A stretch of 9,907 nucleotides of DNA, from assembly GCA_002414505.1 (NCBI GenBank), contig DHZF01000001.1, positions 345 through 10,251 on the forward strand, in the 5' to 3' direction. The position numbers were made by a program, and so were the translations under genes. Numbering within the stretch: position 1 is the stretch's first letter; every line of letters begins with the position of its first letter. The stretch comes from Hyphomonas sp. UBA5111 (lineage in GTDB: Bacteria > Pseudomonadota > Alphaproteobacteria > Caulobacterales > Hyphomonadaceae). The notes beneath the pieces were generated by a model. It worked only from the letters and a program-made list of their open reading frames with translations, did not search any database and had not been told where the DNA came from. Shown piece after piece: positions 1 to 6,504 of the stretch.

Positions 1-612
1 GCCATCACTCCCAATAAAGACAAGGCACGCGCAGAGCCCATCAAGCGCCCTACCGTTCAAGAGGCCGAAGAAGCCGTGCGCACGCTCATCGCGTGGGCCG
101 GTGACGATCCGCGGCGTGAAGGCCTGCTCGACACGCCAAAACGCGTCGTCAACGCCTACAAGGAATGGTTCTCCGGCTATGACGAAGACCCGGTGAAATA
201 CCTCTCGCGCACCTTCGAGGACGTGCAGGGCTATGATGACATCGTCATGCTGCGCAACATCGACGTGGAGAGCCATTGCGAGCACCACATGGCGCCCTTC
301 CTGGGCAAGGCGTATGTCGCCTATATGCCGTCTGCCGCAGTTGTCGGCATTTCCAAGCTGGCGCGCGTGGTCGAGATTTTCTCGAAACGCCTGCAGACGC
401 AGGAAACCATGACCGCGCAGATCTGTGACGCCATCACCGATAGCCTCGCCCCTATGGGAACGGCTGTCCTGATCGACGCCGTGCATGAATGCATGTCGAC
501 CCGCGGTGTCCACCACAAGGATGTCAGCACGATCACCACGCAGTTCACGGGCGTGTTCAAATCGGATGCCGATTTGCGCAACCGCTTCCTGCGCATGGCC
601 GGCAAGGGCTGA
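1..612 (+). CDS. folE: GTP cyclohydrolase I (FolE), 5'-truncated by window edge
   Basis: FolE converts GTP to 7,8-dihydroneopterin triphosphate, the first step of tetrahydrofolate synthesis, in the cytoplasm. The frame is open from base 1, so the start lies outside the window and about 203 codons are visible. The GTG at 76 is internal: the preceding codons already read as a normal FolE N-terminal helix (RPTVQEAEEAVRTLI). Family motifs are clear: REGLLDTPKRV; the zinc/active-site motif ESHCEHHMAPF with Cys encoded at 277-279; GISKLARVVEIFSKRLQTQE; and HECMSTRGVHHKD with the second zinc Cys at 490-492. These match the Cys-His...Cys zinc site of the type IA enzyme, not the related QueF. The gene ends with TGA and is followed 25 bp later by a terminator. 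It is convergent with the rest of the window. Identification is very secure; only the N-terminal end is unknown. Confidence 0.97.
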   Translation, partial: AITPNKDKARAEPIKRPTVQEAEEAVRTLIAWAGDDPRREGLLDTPKRVVNAYKEWFSGYDEDPVKYLSRTFEDVQGYDDIVMLRNIDVESHCEHHMAPFLGKAYVAYMPSAAVVGISKLARVVEIFSKRLQTQETMTAQICDAITDSLAPMGTAVLIDAVHECMSTRGVHHKDVSTITTQFTGVFKSDADLRNRFLRMAGKG

Positions 613-637
613 ACCCGGTTTTCATTTGAGACGAATG

Positions 638-668
638 AACCCCGGCGCGATGCGTCGGGGTTTTTCTT
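638..668 (+). terminator. Rho-independent terminator of folE
   Basis: The arms at 638-648 and 652-662 form an 11-bp stem (AACCCCGGCGC with GCGTCGGGGTT, one G-T pair) closing a 3-nt loop, followed directly by a T-rich run (661-668). It starts 25 bp after the folE stop. The opposing hydrolase gene ends at 675, so the hairpin also sits just beyond the - strand operon. Read from that side it lacks a U tract, so it should terminate mainly folE. Confidence 0.9.
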
Positions 669-674
669 TAGCTG

Positions 675-1445
675 CTACTGCCCTGGCCGGGTCTTTTCCA
701 GCCAGGCAACAATGTCCGCCACGACCTTGTCCGTTCCCGGCTCATCCACGATCCAGTGAGCATTGTTCTTGTATTCCAGGAAGTCTCCGGCCACCGGGCT
801 CTTCGCGTATTTCTCGCCAACCTTTCGAACGGCCTTGGCAGGGGTTGCGCGATCTGCCGTCGCCGCAATGGTCAGCGTAGGGACAGTAAACAGGGTTTCG
901 TCGATCTCGATTCCGTCCGCAATGTCGCCGTACACCTTTCCGGAATCAAAGCGCGCATCGGCATAAATCTCGGCATGGCGGCGGCGCGGCACCTTGTTGA
1001 GCACGCCATAACGAAAGCCTGACTCCCAGACCTTGTAAGCCTTCGACCGGTTCCGGCCGATCAGGATGTTCAGGAATGTGTAGGCAACAGGCAGCGTGAC
1101 CGCGCTGCAATCCTTGGGCTGGGCAGGCGTCAAAAAGACCGCTTGGCTTACCAGCCCCTGCTCAACCAGGCACTGCGCGATCAGACCGCCCATGGAATGG
1201 CCGATTACGGCAGGTTTCGCGCCTGTTTCGTCGGCCATCAGGCGGGCTGTGTCTGCCATGGATTTTACATAGTCATCGAGCCCAAGATCGGACAGGGACG
1301 CCGGAGGATTTTCGCGGACACGCTGCTCAGGGAACAAGGTCGGCGTGCTACAGGTCCATCCAGCGGCCTCAAAGCCCGGTTGCATCCGGTGCCAGACCTC
1401 GCCGCCACACCCTACCCCATGAATCATCAGCAGGGATTTCGTCAT
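675..1445 (-). CDS. Alpha/beta fold hydrolase
   Basis: A 256-aa single-domain alpha/beta hydrolase, probably cytoplasmic because no signal peptide is visible. The oxyanion-hole motif HGVGCGG is near residues 9-15. The nucleophile elbow GHSMGG puts the catalytic Ser at 84. The likely acid is Asp198 (TADRATP) and the likely base His230 (NNAHWIVDEPG), giving a complete Ser-Asp-His triad. A cap region of helices spans about residues 110-180. The substrate cannot be told from sequence; esterase, lipase-like or C-C hydrolase activity are all possible. The ATG start has a GAGG about 9 nt upstream. It begins 29 bp after the rppH stop, so it is probably the last gene of the operon and ends 12 bp from the folE terminator. 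It is not a standard member of the rppH neighbourhood as I know it. Confidence 0.88.
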   Translation of the reverse strand: MTKSLLMIHGVGCGGEVWHRMQPGFEAAGWTCSTPTLFPEQRVRENPPASLSDLGLDDYVKSMADTARLMADETGAKPAVIGHSMGGLIAQCLVEQGLVSQAVFLTPAQPKDCSAVTLPVAYTFLNILIGRNRSKAYKVWESGFRYGVLNKVPRRRHAEIYADARFDSGKVYGDIADGIEIDETLFTVPTLTIAATADRATPAKAVRKVGEKYAKSPVAGDFLEYKNNAHWIVDEPGTDKVVADIVAWLEKTRPGQ

Positions 1446-1474
1446 CAGGTGGCGCCTCTATCTGTCAAAACTGT

Positions 1475-1990
1475 TCAGCCCTGAACTTCCTTGTGGCCGG
1501 AAACCGGGTCCGTCCAGGTCTGGAACCGATTAGCCACTTCTGAATAAACGAGCCGCTTGAATGGCACGACAAGGGCCGGCACGTCCTCGAGCCGCGACCA
1601 GCGCCATGCATCGAATTCCGGCGTGTGCCGGTCGAGCCGGACGTCACTGTCAGAGCCCTTGAACCGGAAGGCGAACCATTTTTGCCGCTGGCCGATATAG
1701 GGGCCGGGCAAGCGCTTCTTCAGATCAGGCGGAAAATCATAAAATAGCCAGTCAGACGTCTCTTCGAGCACATCGACCAGTTTTTCGGGCACGCCGACCT
1801 CTTCTTCCAGTTCTCGCAGGGCGCCGACGAGCGGCGTCTCCCCTTTGTCGATGCCGCCCTGAGGCATCTGCCACTGGAACGCGCCCCGGCCATTGATACG
1901 CCGCCCAATGAAGACGTGTCCCGCCTTGGAAAACAGGGCAAGGCCAACATTCGGCCGGTACAGGTCGGGATCAGGTGCGGGTATCGTCAC
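1475..1990 (-). CDS. rppH: RNA pyrophosphohydrolase RppH (Nudix)
   Basis: RppH removes pyrophosphate from the 5' end of triphosphorylated (or diphosphorylated) mRNA, opening it to RNase E-type decay; the family also hydrolyses dinucleoside polyphosphates. The 171-aa product has the full Nudix box at residues 45-67 (GGIDKGE, then REL-EEE-VGV), preceded by WQMPQ. It also has RppH hallmarks outside the box: YRPNVGL (11-17), IGQRQKWF (99-106) and TPEFDAWRW (123-131), all closely matching E. coli RppH. The start is placed at the GTG at 1990-1988, because the frame upstream has no RppH-like sequence and lies inside the deacetylase gene. This GTG overlaps the deacetylase TGA (GTGA), and GGAAGG abuts it with no usual spacing, so expression probably relies on translational coupling. 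Family assignment is very secure; the start is likely. Confidence 0.94.
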   Translation of the reverse strand: MTIPAPDPDLYRPNVGLALFSKAGHVFIGRRINGRGAFQWQMPQGGIDKGETPLVGALRELEEEVGVPEKLVDVLEETSDWLFYDFPPDLKKRLPGPYIGQRQKWFAFRFKGSDSDVRLDRHTPEFDAWRWSRLEDVPALVVPFKRLVYSEVANRFQTWTDPVSGHKEVQG

Positions 1991-3282
1991 CCTTCCGGGT
2001 TTACCGGAGCCTGCGACAGGCTTCCAGTCTGGACACGCTTCGGTTGGGATTTTTCTGCAGGGCCAACCGAAATCAGGGCAGATACCGGCGCGAGGACGAC
2101 CCCGCGCTTCTGCATGTCCTGAGTCCAATCCTTGGCAATCTCGATGGTCAGTGGGAAGGCATATCCCGCGCCCATGGAGGCGCCGTTTTCCTTGGCGAGG
2201 GTTTCAAGCCCCAGCAATTCGGTGCGGATGTCGTCGGCCGTCAGCTTCGCGTCGATGGTCGCCGCCGCGCGCGTAAATTTAACCTGTGTCCGCATGGCTG
2301 CCCGATCAAAGGCCCCATTCTTGAAGCTGCCATCCTCGACCAGCGCGATACCCCGGTCACGCAGCGTCTGCAGCACAGGCCCGACAGCGCCCGGGTCTTC
2401 CGCGAACTTGGCGCCCTGGTAGTTGATGATGCCGAAATATCCGCTCGCCCGGCTCAAGAGGCGTTCGAGGCGCGGCAGGTTGCGATCCCCTGTATCCCCG
2501 GCCAACAGGGTCTGCGGATGCATCTTCATGCGGCCATATTCAAAGGATTCCATCGGCACTTCGATCAGGACTTCATGTCCCTGCTCGCGGGCCTTGTTGA
2601 CCCAGTACTGCAAATTGCCCGCATCTGGCGCGAAGGAGAGTGTCACTTCAGGCGGCAACTCTTCGATCGCCGCCTTGGTGTGGGTCGAATTGATGCCGAG
2701 ACCGCCAATGACCAGCGCCACGACGGGCTGGTTACCCGGATTGGCAAAAGGACGGGCATAAACATCTGCCGGTGCTTGTCCGTCTGCGGAGATGCGTGGA
2801 AGAGACAGGCCGTTCACGCGCTCCGTCAGGCCAGCCACGGGGGCGGTATCGAGCGAAGTCACGCGGGTGACCTCACCATAGGATTCGCCGGGGCGTACGA
2901 GCTTGCCATTGATGCGGATGCCGCCTGTCGGCGAGTCTTCATCCCCCTGCCCGGTCGGGGCGGGTGATGGCGCAGCGGATTCGGCGTATTCGACCCCGAG
3001 GCTCGGCTGTTCGGACGGCGTGTCATCTTCCGCCAGCACCACACGGGCACCAAGCGCCTGAGGGGTCTCGTCTTTCAAGCGGGATTTGAGCTCTGCTGTG
3101 GAGCCCTGACTGGTTTCAAACAGGGCCAGCACGGCGCTGGGCCCGGAATCCGTAGGGTTGCCGGAATAATGGATGCCGGCGCCGAGGCTGGCGGCCAGAC
3201 CCCCAAAAACGAGCAAGCTCATGGCTGCATGGGTCAGACCCGTGCGCAAAGGTGAAGGGTCGGCATCCCTGCGGCTAGCCAT
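1987..3282 (-). CDS. Divergent polysaccharide deacetylase family protein (YibQ-like, DUF610)
   Basis: A 431-aa envelope protein. Residues 1-18 are a short basic cytoplasmic end, 19-37 a single membrane anchor, about 40-180 a low-complexity Pro/Asp-rich periplasmic linker, and 186-405 the domain. The domain is recognised by VALVIGGLGI, the segment PEVTLSFAPDAGNL, and GHEVLIEVPMESFEYG, all typical of the divergent polysaccharide deacetylase family. The biochemical role of the family is not established; its position next to envC-like genes (as envC-yibQ in E. coli) suggests work in peptidoglycan or cell division. The position where many relatives have two Asp (IDDLG) is Gly-Gly here, so metal-dependent deacetylation by the canonical mechanism is doubtful. 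The ATG has GAGG 7 nt upstream. The TGA overlaps the rppH start. An 82-bp gap with strong inverted repeats separates it from ctpA. Confidence 0.92.
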   Translation of the reverse strand: MASRRDADPSPLRTGLTHAAMSLLVFGGLAASLGAGIHYSGNPTDSGPSAVLALFETSQGSTAELKSRLKDETPQALGARVVLAEDDTPSEQPSLGVEYAESAAPSPAPTGQGDEDSPTGGIRINGKLVRPGESYGEVTRVTSLDTAPVAGLTERVNGLSLPRISADGQAPADVYARPFANPGNQPVVALVIGGLGINSTHTKAAIEELPPEVTLSFAPDAGNLQYWVNKAREQGHEVLIEVPMESFEYGRMKMHPQTLLAGDTGDRNLPRLERLLSRASGYFGIINYQGAKFAEDPGAVGPVLQTLRDRGIALVEDGSFKNGAFDRAAMRTQVKFTRAAATIDAKLTADDIRTELLGLETLAKENGASMGAGYAFPLTIEIAKDWTQDMQKRGVVLAPVSALISVGPAEKSQPKRVQTGSLSQAPVNPEG

Positions 3283-3297
3283 TGATGGACCTCGTCG

Positions 3298-3344
3298 AAC
3301 CAGTTTGAAGAATTCTGAACGATCAGAATTGCATCCAACTGGTT
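3298..3344. repeat. Nested perfect inverted repeat in ctpA-deacetylase gap
   Basis: The outer arms AACCAGTT (3298-3305) and AACTGGTT (3337-3344) are perfect complements, as are the inner arms AATTCTGA (3311-3318) and TCAGAATT (3323-3330). The inner loop is ACGA, and internal loops of 5 and 6 nt separate the two stems. On the - strand mRNA this would be a 47-nt two-stem hairpin 15 nt upstream of the deacetylase start codon. There is no U tract, so it is not a standard terminator. It may be an RNA processing or stabilising hairpin, or a protein-binding site. Confidence 0.75.
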
Positions 3345-3360
3345 AACAGGTCGCAAACAT

Positions 3361-3372
3361 CCGGTTAACCGG
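3361..3372. repeat. 12-bp perfect palindrome over the ctpA stop codon
   Basis: CCGGTTAACCGG reads identically on both strands and contains the ctpA stop codon (TAA, complement of 3365-3367). The core GGTTAAC (3363-3369) recurs in the same orientation at 3341-3347, 22 bp away, at the end of the nested inverted repeat. This could be a pair of operator half-sites two helical turns apart, or chance. Confidence 0.5.
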
Positions 3373-4687
3373 CGCGTCTCATTGCACTGGCGGTTACAGT
3401 GCCTTCCTTGAGCATTTCCACAGCTCTCTTGAGCTGGAAATCCTCGCCATCCCAGTCTTCGGGCGGCTGCTCATCCGGCATCGAGATGTCTTCGCGTTTT
3501 TCACCGTCTTCATTGGCGAGCGCATGCGGCAGGTCAGCTTCGGACCAGCGTTTGATCCGGGCGAGTTCCTCTTCGGACAGGCGTGACTGGGTGATCTCGA
3601 TATCGGGGTCGATGCCGAGCGCCTGGATGGAGCGGCCAGCCGGCGTGTAATAGCGCGCCGTCGTCAGACGAACTGCACCGCGGTCCGCGCCGAGCGGAAT
3701 GACCGTCTGGACCGAGCCCTTGCCGAAACTGGTCGTGCCGACCACAGTTGCCCGGTGGCGATCCTGCAGGGCGCCAGCAACAATCTCGGACGCAGAGGCC
3801 GATCCGCCATTGATCAGAACAATCATCGGGATGCCCTTGAAGACTTCGCCGGAGTGCGCGTTGTAACGCTCCATGTCGGAAATGCGCCGGCCTTGCGTCG
3901 ATACCACTTCCCCGCCGGAGAGGAACATGTCGGAGACCGACACGGCCTGGTCGAGCAGACCGCCGCCATTGTTGCGCAGGTCCACAATGAGGCCGCGCGG
4001 GCGGGATCCGGTTTCTTGCGCAATACCTTCAATGGCTTCTTCAAGCAGCAGGGTCGTGCGCTCGTTGAAGGTGGAGATACGGATATAACCGATATCGCTT
4101 TCCTGCATCTTCCAAGTCACGGATTTCTGCTGGATCACTTCGCGGGTCAGCGTGACGTCGAACGGATCCTCGCCTTCGCGCAGGATCGTCACATCAATGT
4201 CAGTCCCCTTCTCGCCGCGCATTTCCTTAACGGCTTCGTTGAGGGTCTGTCCGATGATCGGCTTGCCATTGATGGCGGTAATCAGGTCGCCGGGCTCGAT
4301 GCCTGCCCGGCTGGCAGGCGTGTCGTCCATCGGGGAGATGACTTTCACGAAGCCATCTTCCATTGTCACTTCAATACCGAGGCCACCATATTCGCCGCTG
4401 GTCTGAACCTGCATGGAGCGGAAATCGTCCGGATCAAGATAGCTGGAATGCGGATCGAGCGAGGTGAGCATGCCATTGATGGCCGCTTTCATCGCCGCGC
4501 GTTCATCCACTTCGGTGACATAGTCCTGACGGGCGCGGGCAAGGATTTCAGCGAACAGGTCCAACTGCTGGTAGGTGACCATGCGCGGGTCTTCGGCCTT
4601 GTCCTCCGGTGAGGCGAAAGCGGAAAACCCGACAGCTGCGCCACCCAGAACAACACCTAGGGCAGCCCCTGTCAGTAGTGAACGCAT
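3365..4687 (-). CDS. ctpA: C-terminal processing peptidase, S41 family (CtpA)
   Basis: A periplasmic serine protease with a Ser-Lys dyad that trims or degrades envelope proteins from their C-termini. The product is 440 aa. An N-terminal hydrophobic export segment covers about 3-25 (LLTGAALGVVLGGAAVG). A substrate-entry segment with SLDPHSSYL is followed by a PDZ domain around 98-175 (YGGLGIEV ... SRAGIEPGDLI) and then the protease core. Motif NGGSASASEI gives nucleophile Ser298; FGKGSVQ gives general base Lys323 and supporting Gln327. The Ser-Lys distance of 25 matches E. coli Prc (S430/K455). The tail is acidic. The ATG at 4687 is chosen over the in-frame ATG at 4705 because GGAGGA lies 7 nt upstream and the signal segment follows directly. 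It starts 28 bp after the envC-like gene; in other bacteria such proteases process peptidoglycan hydrolases, so a functional link is plausible. Confidence 0.95.
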   Translation of the reverse strand: MRSLLTGAALGVVLGGAAVGFSAFASPEDKAEDPRMVTYQQLDLFAEILARARQDYVTEVDERAAMKAAINGMLTSLDPHSSYLDPDDFRSMQVQTSGEYGGLGIEVTMEDGFVKVISPMDDTPASRAGIEPGDLITAINGKPIIGQTLNEAVKEMRGEKGTDIDVTILREGEDPFDVTLTREVIQQKSVTWKMQESDIGYIRISTFNERTTLLLEEAIEGIAQETGSRPRGLIVDLRNNGGGLLDQAVSVSDMFLSGGEVVSTQGRRISDMERYNAHSGEVFKGIPMIVLINGGSASASEIVAGALQDRHRATVVGTTSFGKGSVQTVIPLGADRGAVRLTTARYYTPAGRSIQALGIDPDIEITQSRLSEEELARIKRWSEADLPHALANEDGEKREDISMPDEQPPEDWDGEDFQLKRAVEMLKEGTVTASAMRRAG

Positions 4688-4715
4688 ATTCCAGTCCTCC
4701 ATCATCCTTTTGACC

Positions 4716-5930
4716 TTAGCTCCGGCCTGGTAACCACTCTGCCGGATTCATTACCTTGTCGCCAAGCCTTAATTCCATGTTCAGCTCGGGAACCGGTTCG
4801 GCCCGGTCGGGCATGCGCCCGACAGGCTCGCCTGCAGAAACGCCTTGGCCTTCAGTGACATAGATCCGGCTCATACCTGTAAGAATAACATGGTAACCGT
4901 CACTCGTCCGCAAAATTAACATTGATCCATACGTCCGGAAGGGACGGGCATATTCAACCGTTCCGCCGACCGGCGCGACGACCTGCGCATTGGCACGCGC
5001 CGCAAAAGCGATCCATTCTGACTTGCCCCCAGTGGGGAGCTTTTCGCCGAATGCCCGCGCGAGCGACCCGGCGACGGGCGGCTTCAGCGCGCCCAGGACA
5101 GCCTTTCCAAGAGGACGTGAGGCGGGTGTCCGCGCAACAGCCTGCGAGGCAGAGGGCTTTGAGGGTGAACTGGACACAAGGCGCGGCCTGAGGTCAGGTT
5201 TGGCACCGGGCGCCGAAGGGGCCTGGGCTTCGAGGGAGGCCAGCAGCGACCTCAGATCCTCTTCTTTCGCGCCGATCGCCGCAGCCCGGGCTTTCAACAC
5301 CGCAATGTCGCTGGACAAATCCTCGAAATTCCCGCGCTTGGCGGCTGCGAGGCGTTCAATCTCGACCTGTTTCAGCGCGAGCGTCGCCTCGGCGGCATCC
5401 AGCCGGGCCTTTTCGCCTCGGATCCGGCGTTCAAGCTCATTAAGCGTGTCTATTTCCCGCGACAATTCCTCGGTTTCGGTAGCCAGGCGCGGGGTTGTCT
5501 CGCTCATCAGGATGGCGCGTCGGACGGCCGTGTTTGCCTTGCTGGGGGATACGACCAGCGCGGGGGGTTTCCGGCGGTTGGAGGCCGCGAGCGCGGCGAG
5601 CAGGTCTTCCAGCGCCTGACGATTCTCGAGCAGGCTCATCTGCGCCGATATCCGGCGTGCACCCAGATCGATCAGGGATTTCTCCGCATTCGACGCCTGT
5701 TCTTCCCTGCGCTGGGATTCCATGGCGGCGGATATCAGCTGGCTGTCGATATTCTTGAGATCATTCAGCGTGGTGTCGCCCGCCGTCTGCAAGGCTTCCA
5801 GCTTCTGTTCGGCGGCGCGGCGCTCGGCTTCCAGCGCCTGCAGATCTTCCCGCGAAAACGTGTCCGGCATCGCCGCCGTCAAGGCAAACGCCGCAAGGGT
5901 CAACAAAAGGGGTCGGCAACTCACGCGCAT
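4716..5930 (-). CDS. EnvC-like murein hydrolase activator (coiled coil + degenerate LytM/M23 domain)
   Basis: A 404-aa exported protein. A signal peptide spans about 1-21 (MRVSCRPLLLTLAAFALTAA). Long charged/Leu-Ala coiled-coil helices cover about 26-115 and 148-235, an S/P/A-rich linker 236-275, and a C-terminal LytM (M23) domain about 285-404, recognised by APVGGTVEYA, YGSMLIL, GQGVSAGEPVGRM and a terminal NPAEWL. EnvC-type proteins recruit and switch on periplasmic peptidoglycan amidases at the septum, normally through FtsEX. The zinc ligands of active M23 endopeptidases are missing: the usual HxH before FE is ELNMEL here, and no His-x(n)-Asp precedes the APxGG segment, which supports an activator and not an enzyme. 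The ATG at 5930 has AAGGA 4 nt upstream; an in-frame ATG at 5954 is a possible alternative that would add 8 residues. The genes on both sides are close (34 and 28 bp gaps). Confidence 0.9.
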   Translation of the reverse strand: MRVSCRPLLLTLAAFALTAAMPDTFSREDLQALEAERRAAEQKLEALQTAGDTTLNDLKNIDSQLISAAMESQRREEQASNAEKSLIDLGARRISAQMSLLENRQALEDLLAALAASNRRKPPALVVSPSKANTAVRRAILMSETTPRLATETEELSREIDTLNELERRIRGEKARLDAAEATLALKQVEIERLAAAKRGNFEDLSSDIAVLKARAAAIGAKEEDLRSLLASLEAQAPSAPGAKPDLRPRLVSSSPSKPSASQAVARTPASRPLGKAVLGALKPPVAGSLARAFGEKLPTGGKSEWIAFAARANAQVVAPVGGTVEYARPFRTYGSMLILRTSDGYHVILTGMSRIYVTEGQGVSAGEPVGRMPDRAEPVPELNMELRLGDKVMNPAEWLPGRS

Positions 5931-5964
5931 CCCGTCCTTATTGCAGGCGGTCATGACCTCAAGA

Positions 5965-6495
5965 TTAACCAAGCTCCGCCAGTCGCTGGGTGATTGCAGA
6001 AACTTCGTCAGACAGCAGTGCGCAATAGACAGCATGATTCGCCGGATCGAACGCTGGCGCGCGGACCACGAAATGCGCGATCATGTCCATGGCGACCTGC
6101 CCATCCGAAATGTTCGTGCTTGGCCGATTGGCCAGGACACCGTGCACGACTTCATTGCGGTATTCCGCCAGCCGGAGCACGGCGTCGACCTGCCCGCTCG
6201 TGGCAGGCAGCTGTTCCGGCGGTGCAAGAAAGCGATCCGACCGGGCGCGGCGCAACAACAAGCGGAGCGGTGCGACCTTGCCGGGGGTTTTCAAATCGGC
6301 CGTGTCCTCCGCAGAGGCGGTTTCATACCCCGACAGGGCCGCCAGAGTGGCGCATTTCAGCGCCGTTACGAGGCCAACCGCCACCCAGCGCCAGCGCTCG
6401 GAATCCTGCTCGACATGGTCGAGTTCTCTCCGGGCAAGCTTGAGCCCCTCCAGAGCCGCCGCGAGAGCGGGGTCGACTTTTTCCGCTGCGCTCAT
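5965..6495 (-). CDS. Hypothetical protein with HEPN-like RNxxxH motif
   Basis: I do not recognise a named family for this 176-aa, mostly helical protein. There is no signal peptide or membrane segment, so it is probably cytoplasmic. Helical stretches cover about 8-60 (including ERWRWVAVGLVTALKC), 74-90, 100-122 and 133-176. Near the middle, EYRNEVVHG holds Arg113-Asn114-x3-His118, which fits the Rx4-6H signature (polar residue after Arg) of HEPN ribonuclease domains. The layout of an early W-rich helix, an ALK..ALSG helix and then RN..VHG resembles uncharacterised HEPN-like proteins I recall from other proteobacteria; this is recollection, not a search. It starts 9 bp after the M28 peptidase stop with no clear Shine-Dalgarno and ends 34 bp before the envC-like gene. 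No small antitoxin-like partner (such as MNT) lies next to it. It is likely a real gene, given its tight fit in the operon. Confidence 0.75.
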   Translation of the reverse strand: MSAAEKVDPALAAALEGLKLARRELDHVEQDSERWRWVAVGLVTALKCATLAALSGYETASAEDTADLKTPGKVAPLRLLLRRARSDRFLAPPEQLPATSGQVDAVLRLAEYRNEVVHGVLANRPSTNISDGQVAMDMIAHFVVRAPAFDPANHAVYCALLSDEVSAITQRLAELG

Positions 6496-6504
6496 ACGTT
6501 CGGG

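Noticed and set aside
621..639. Small inverted repeat TTCATT/AATGAA before the folE terminator
   Set aside because: The stem is short and AT-rich and shares bases with the terminator arm; an antiterminator role is conceivable but unsupported.
1991..2128. 46-residue N-terminal extension of RppH
   Set aside because: It lies inside the deacetylase gene, resembles no RppH sequence, and the GTG at 1990 yields a normal 171-aa protein.
1975..2967. Long + strand open frame (330 codons) opposite the deacetylase gene
   Set aside because: It lies wholly antisense to strong coding sequence, has no recognisable domain, and is typical of spurious open frames in GC-rich DNA.
3343..3368. Possible CtrA box from the two TTAA motifs
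   Set aside because: CtrA sites have a 7-bp spacer (TTAA-N7-TTAA); here the spacer is 18 bp.
3755..4612. + strand open frame (285 codons) opposite ctpA
   Set aside because: It is a mirror of the CtpA coding frame with no domain and no ribosome site; CtpA itself has every catalytic residue.
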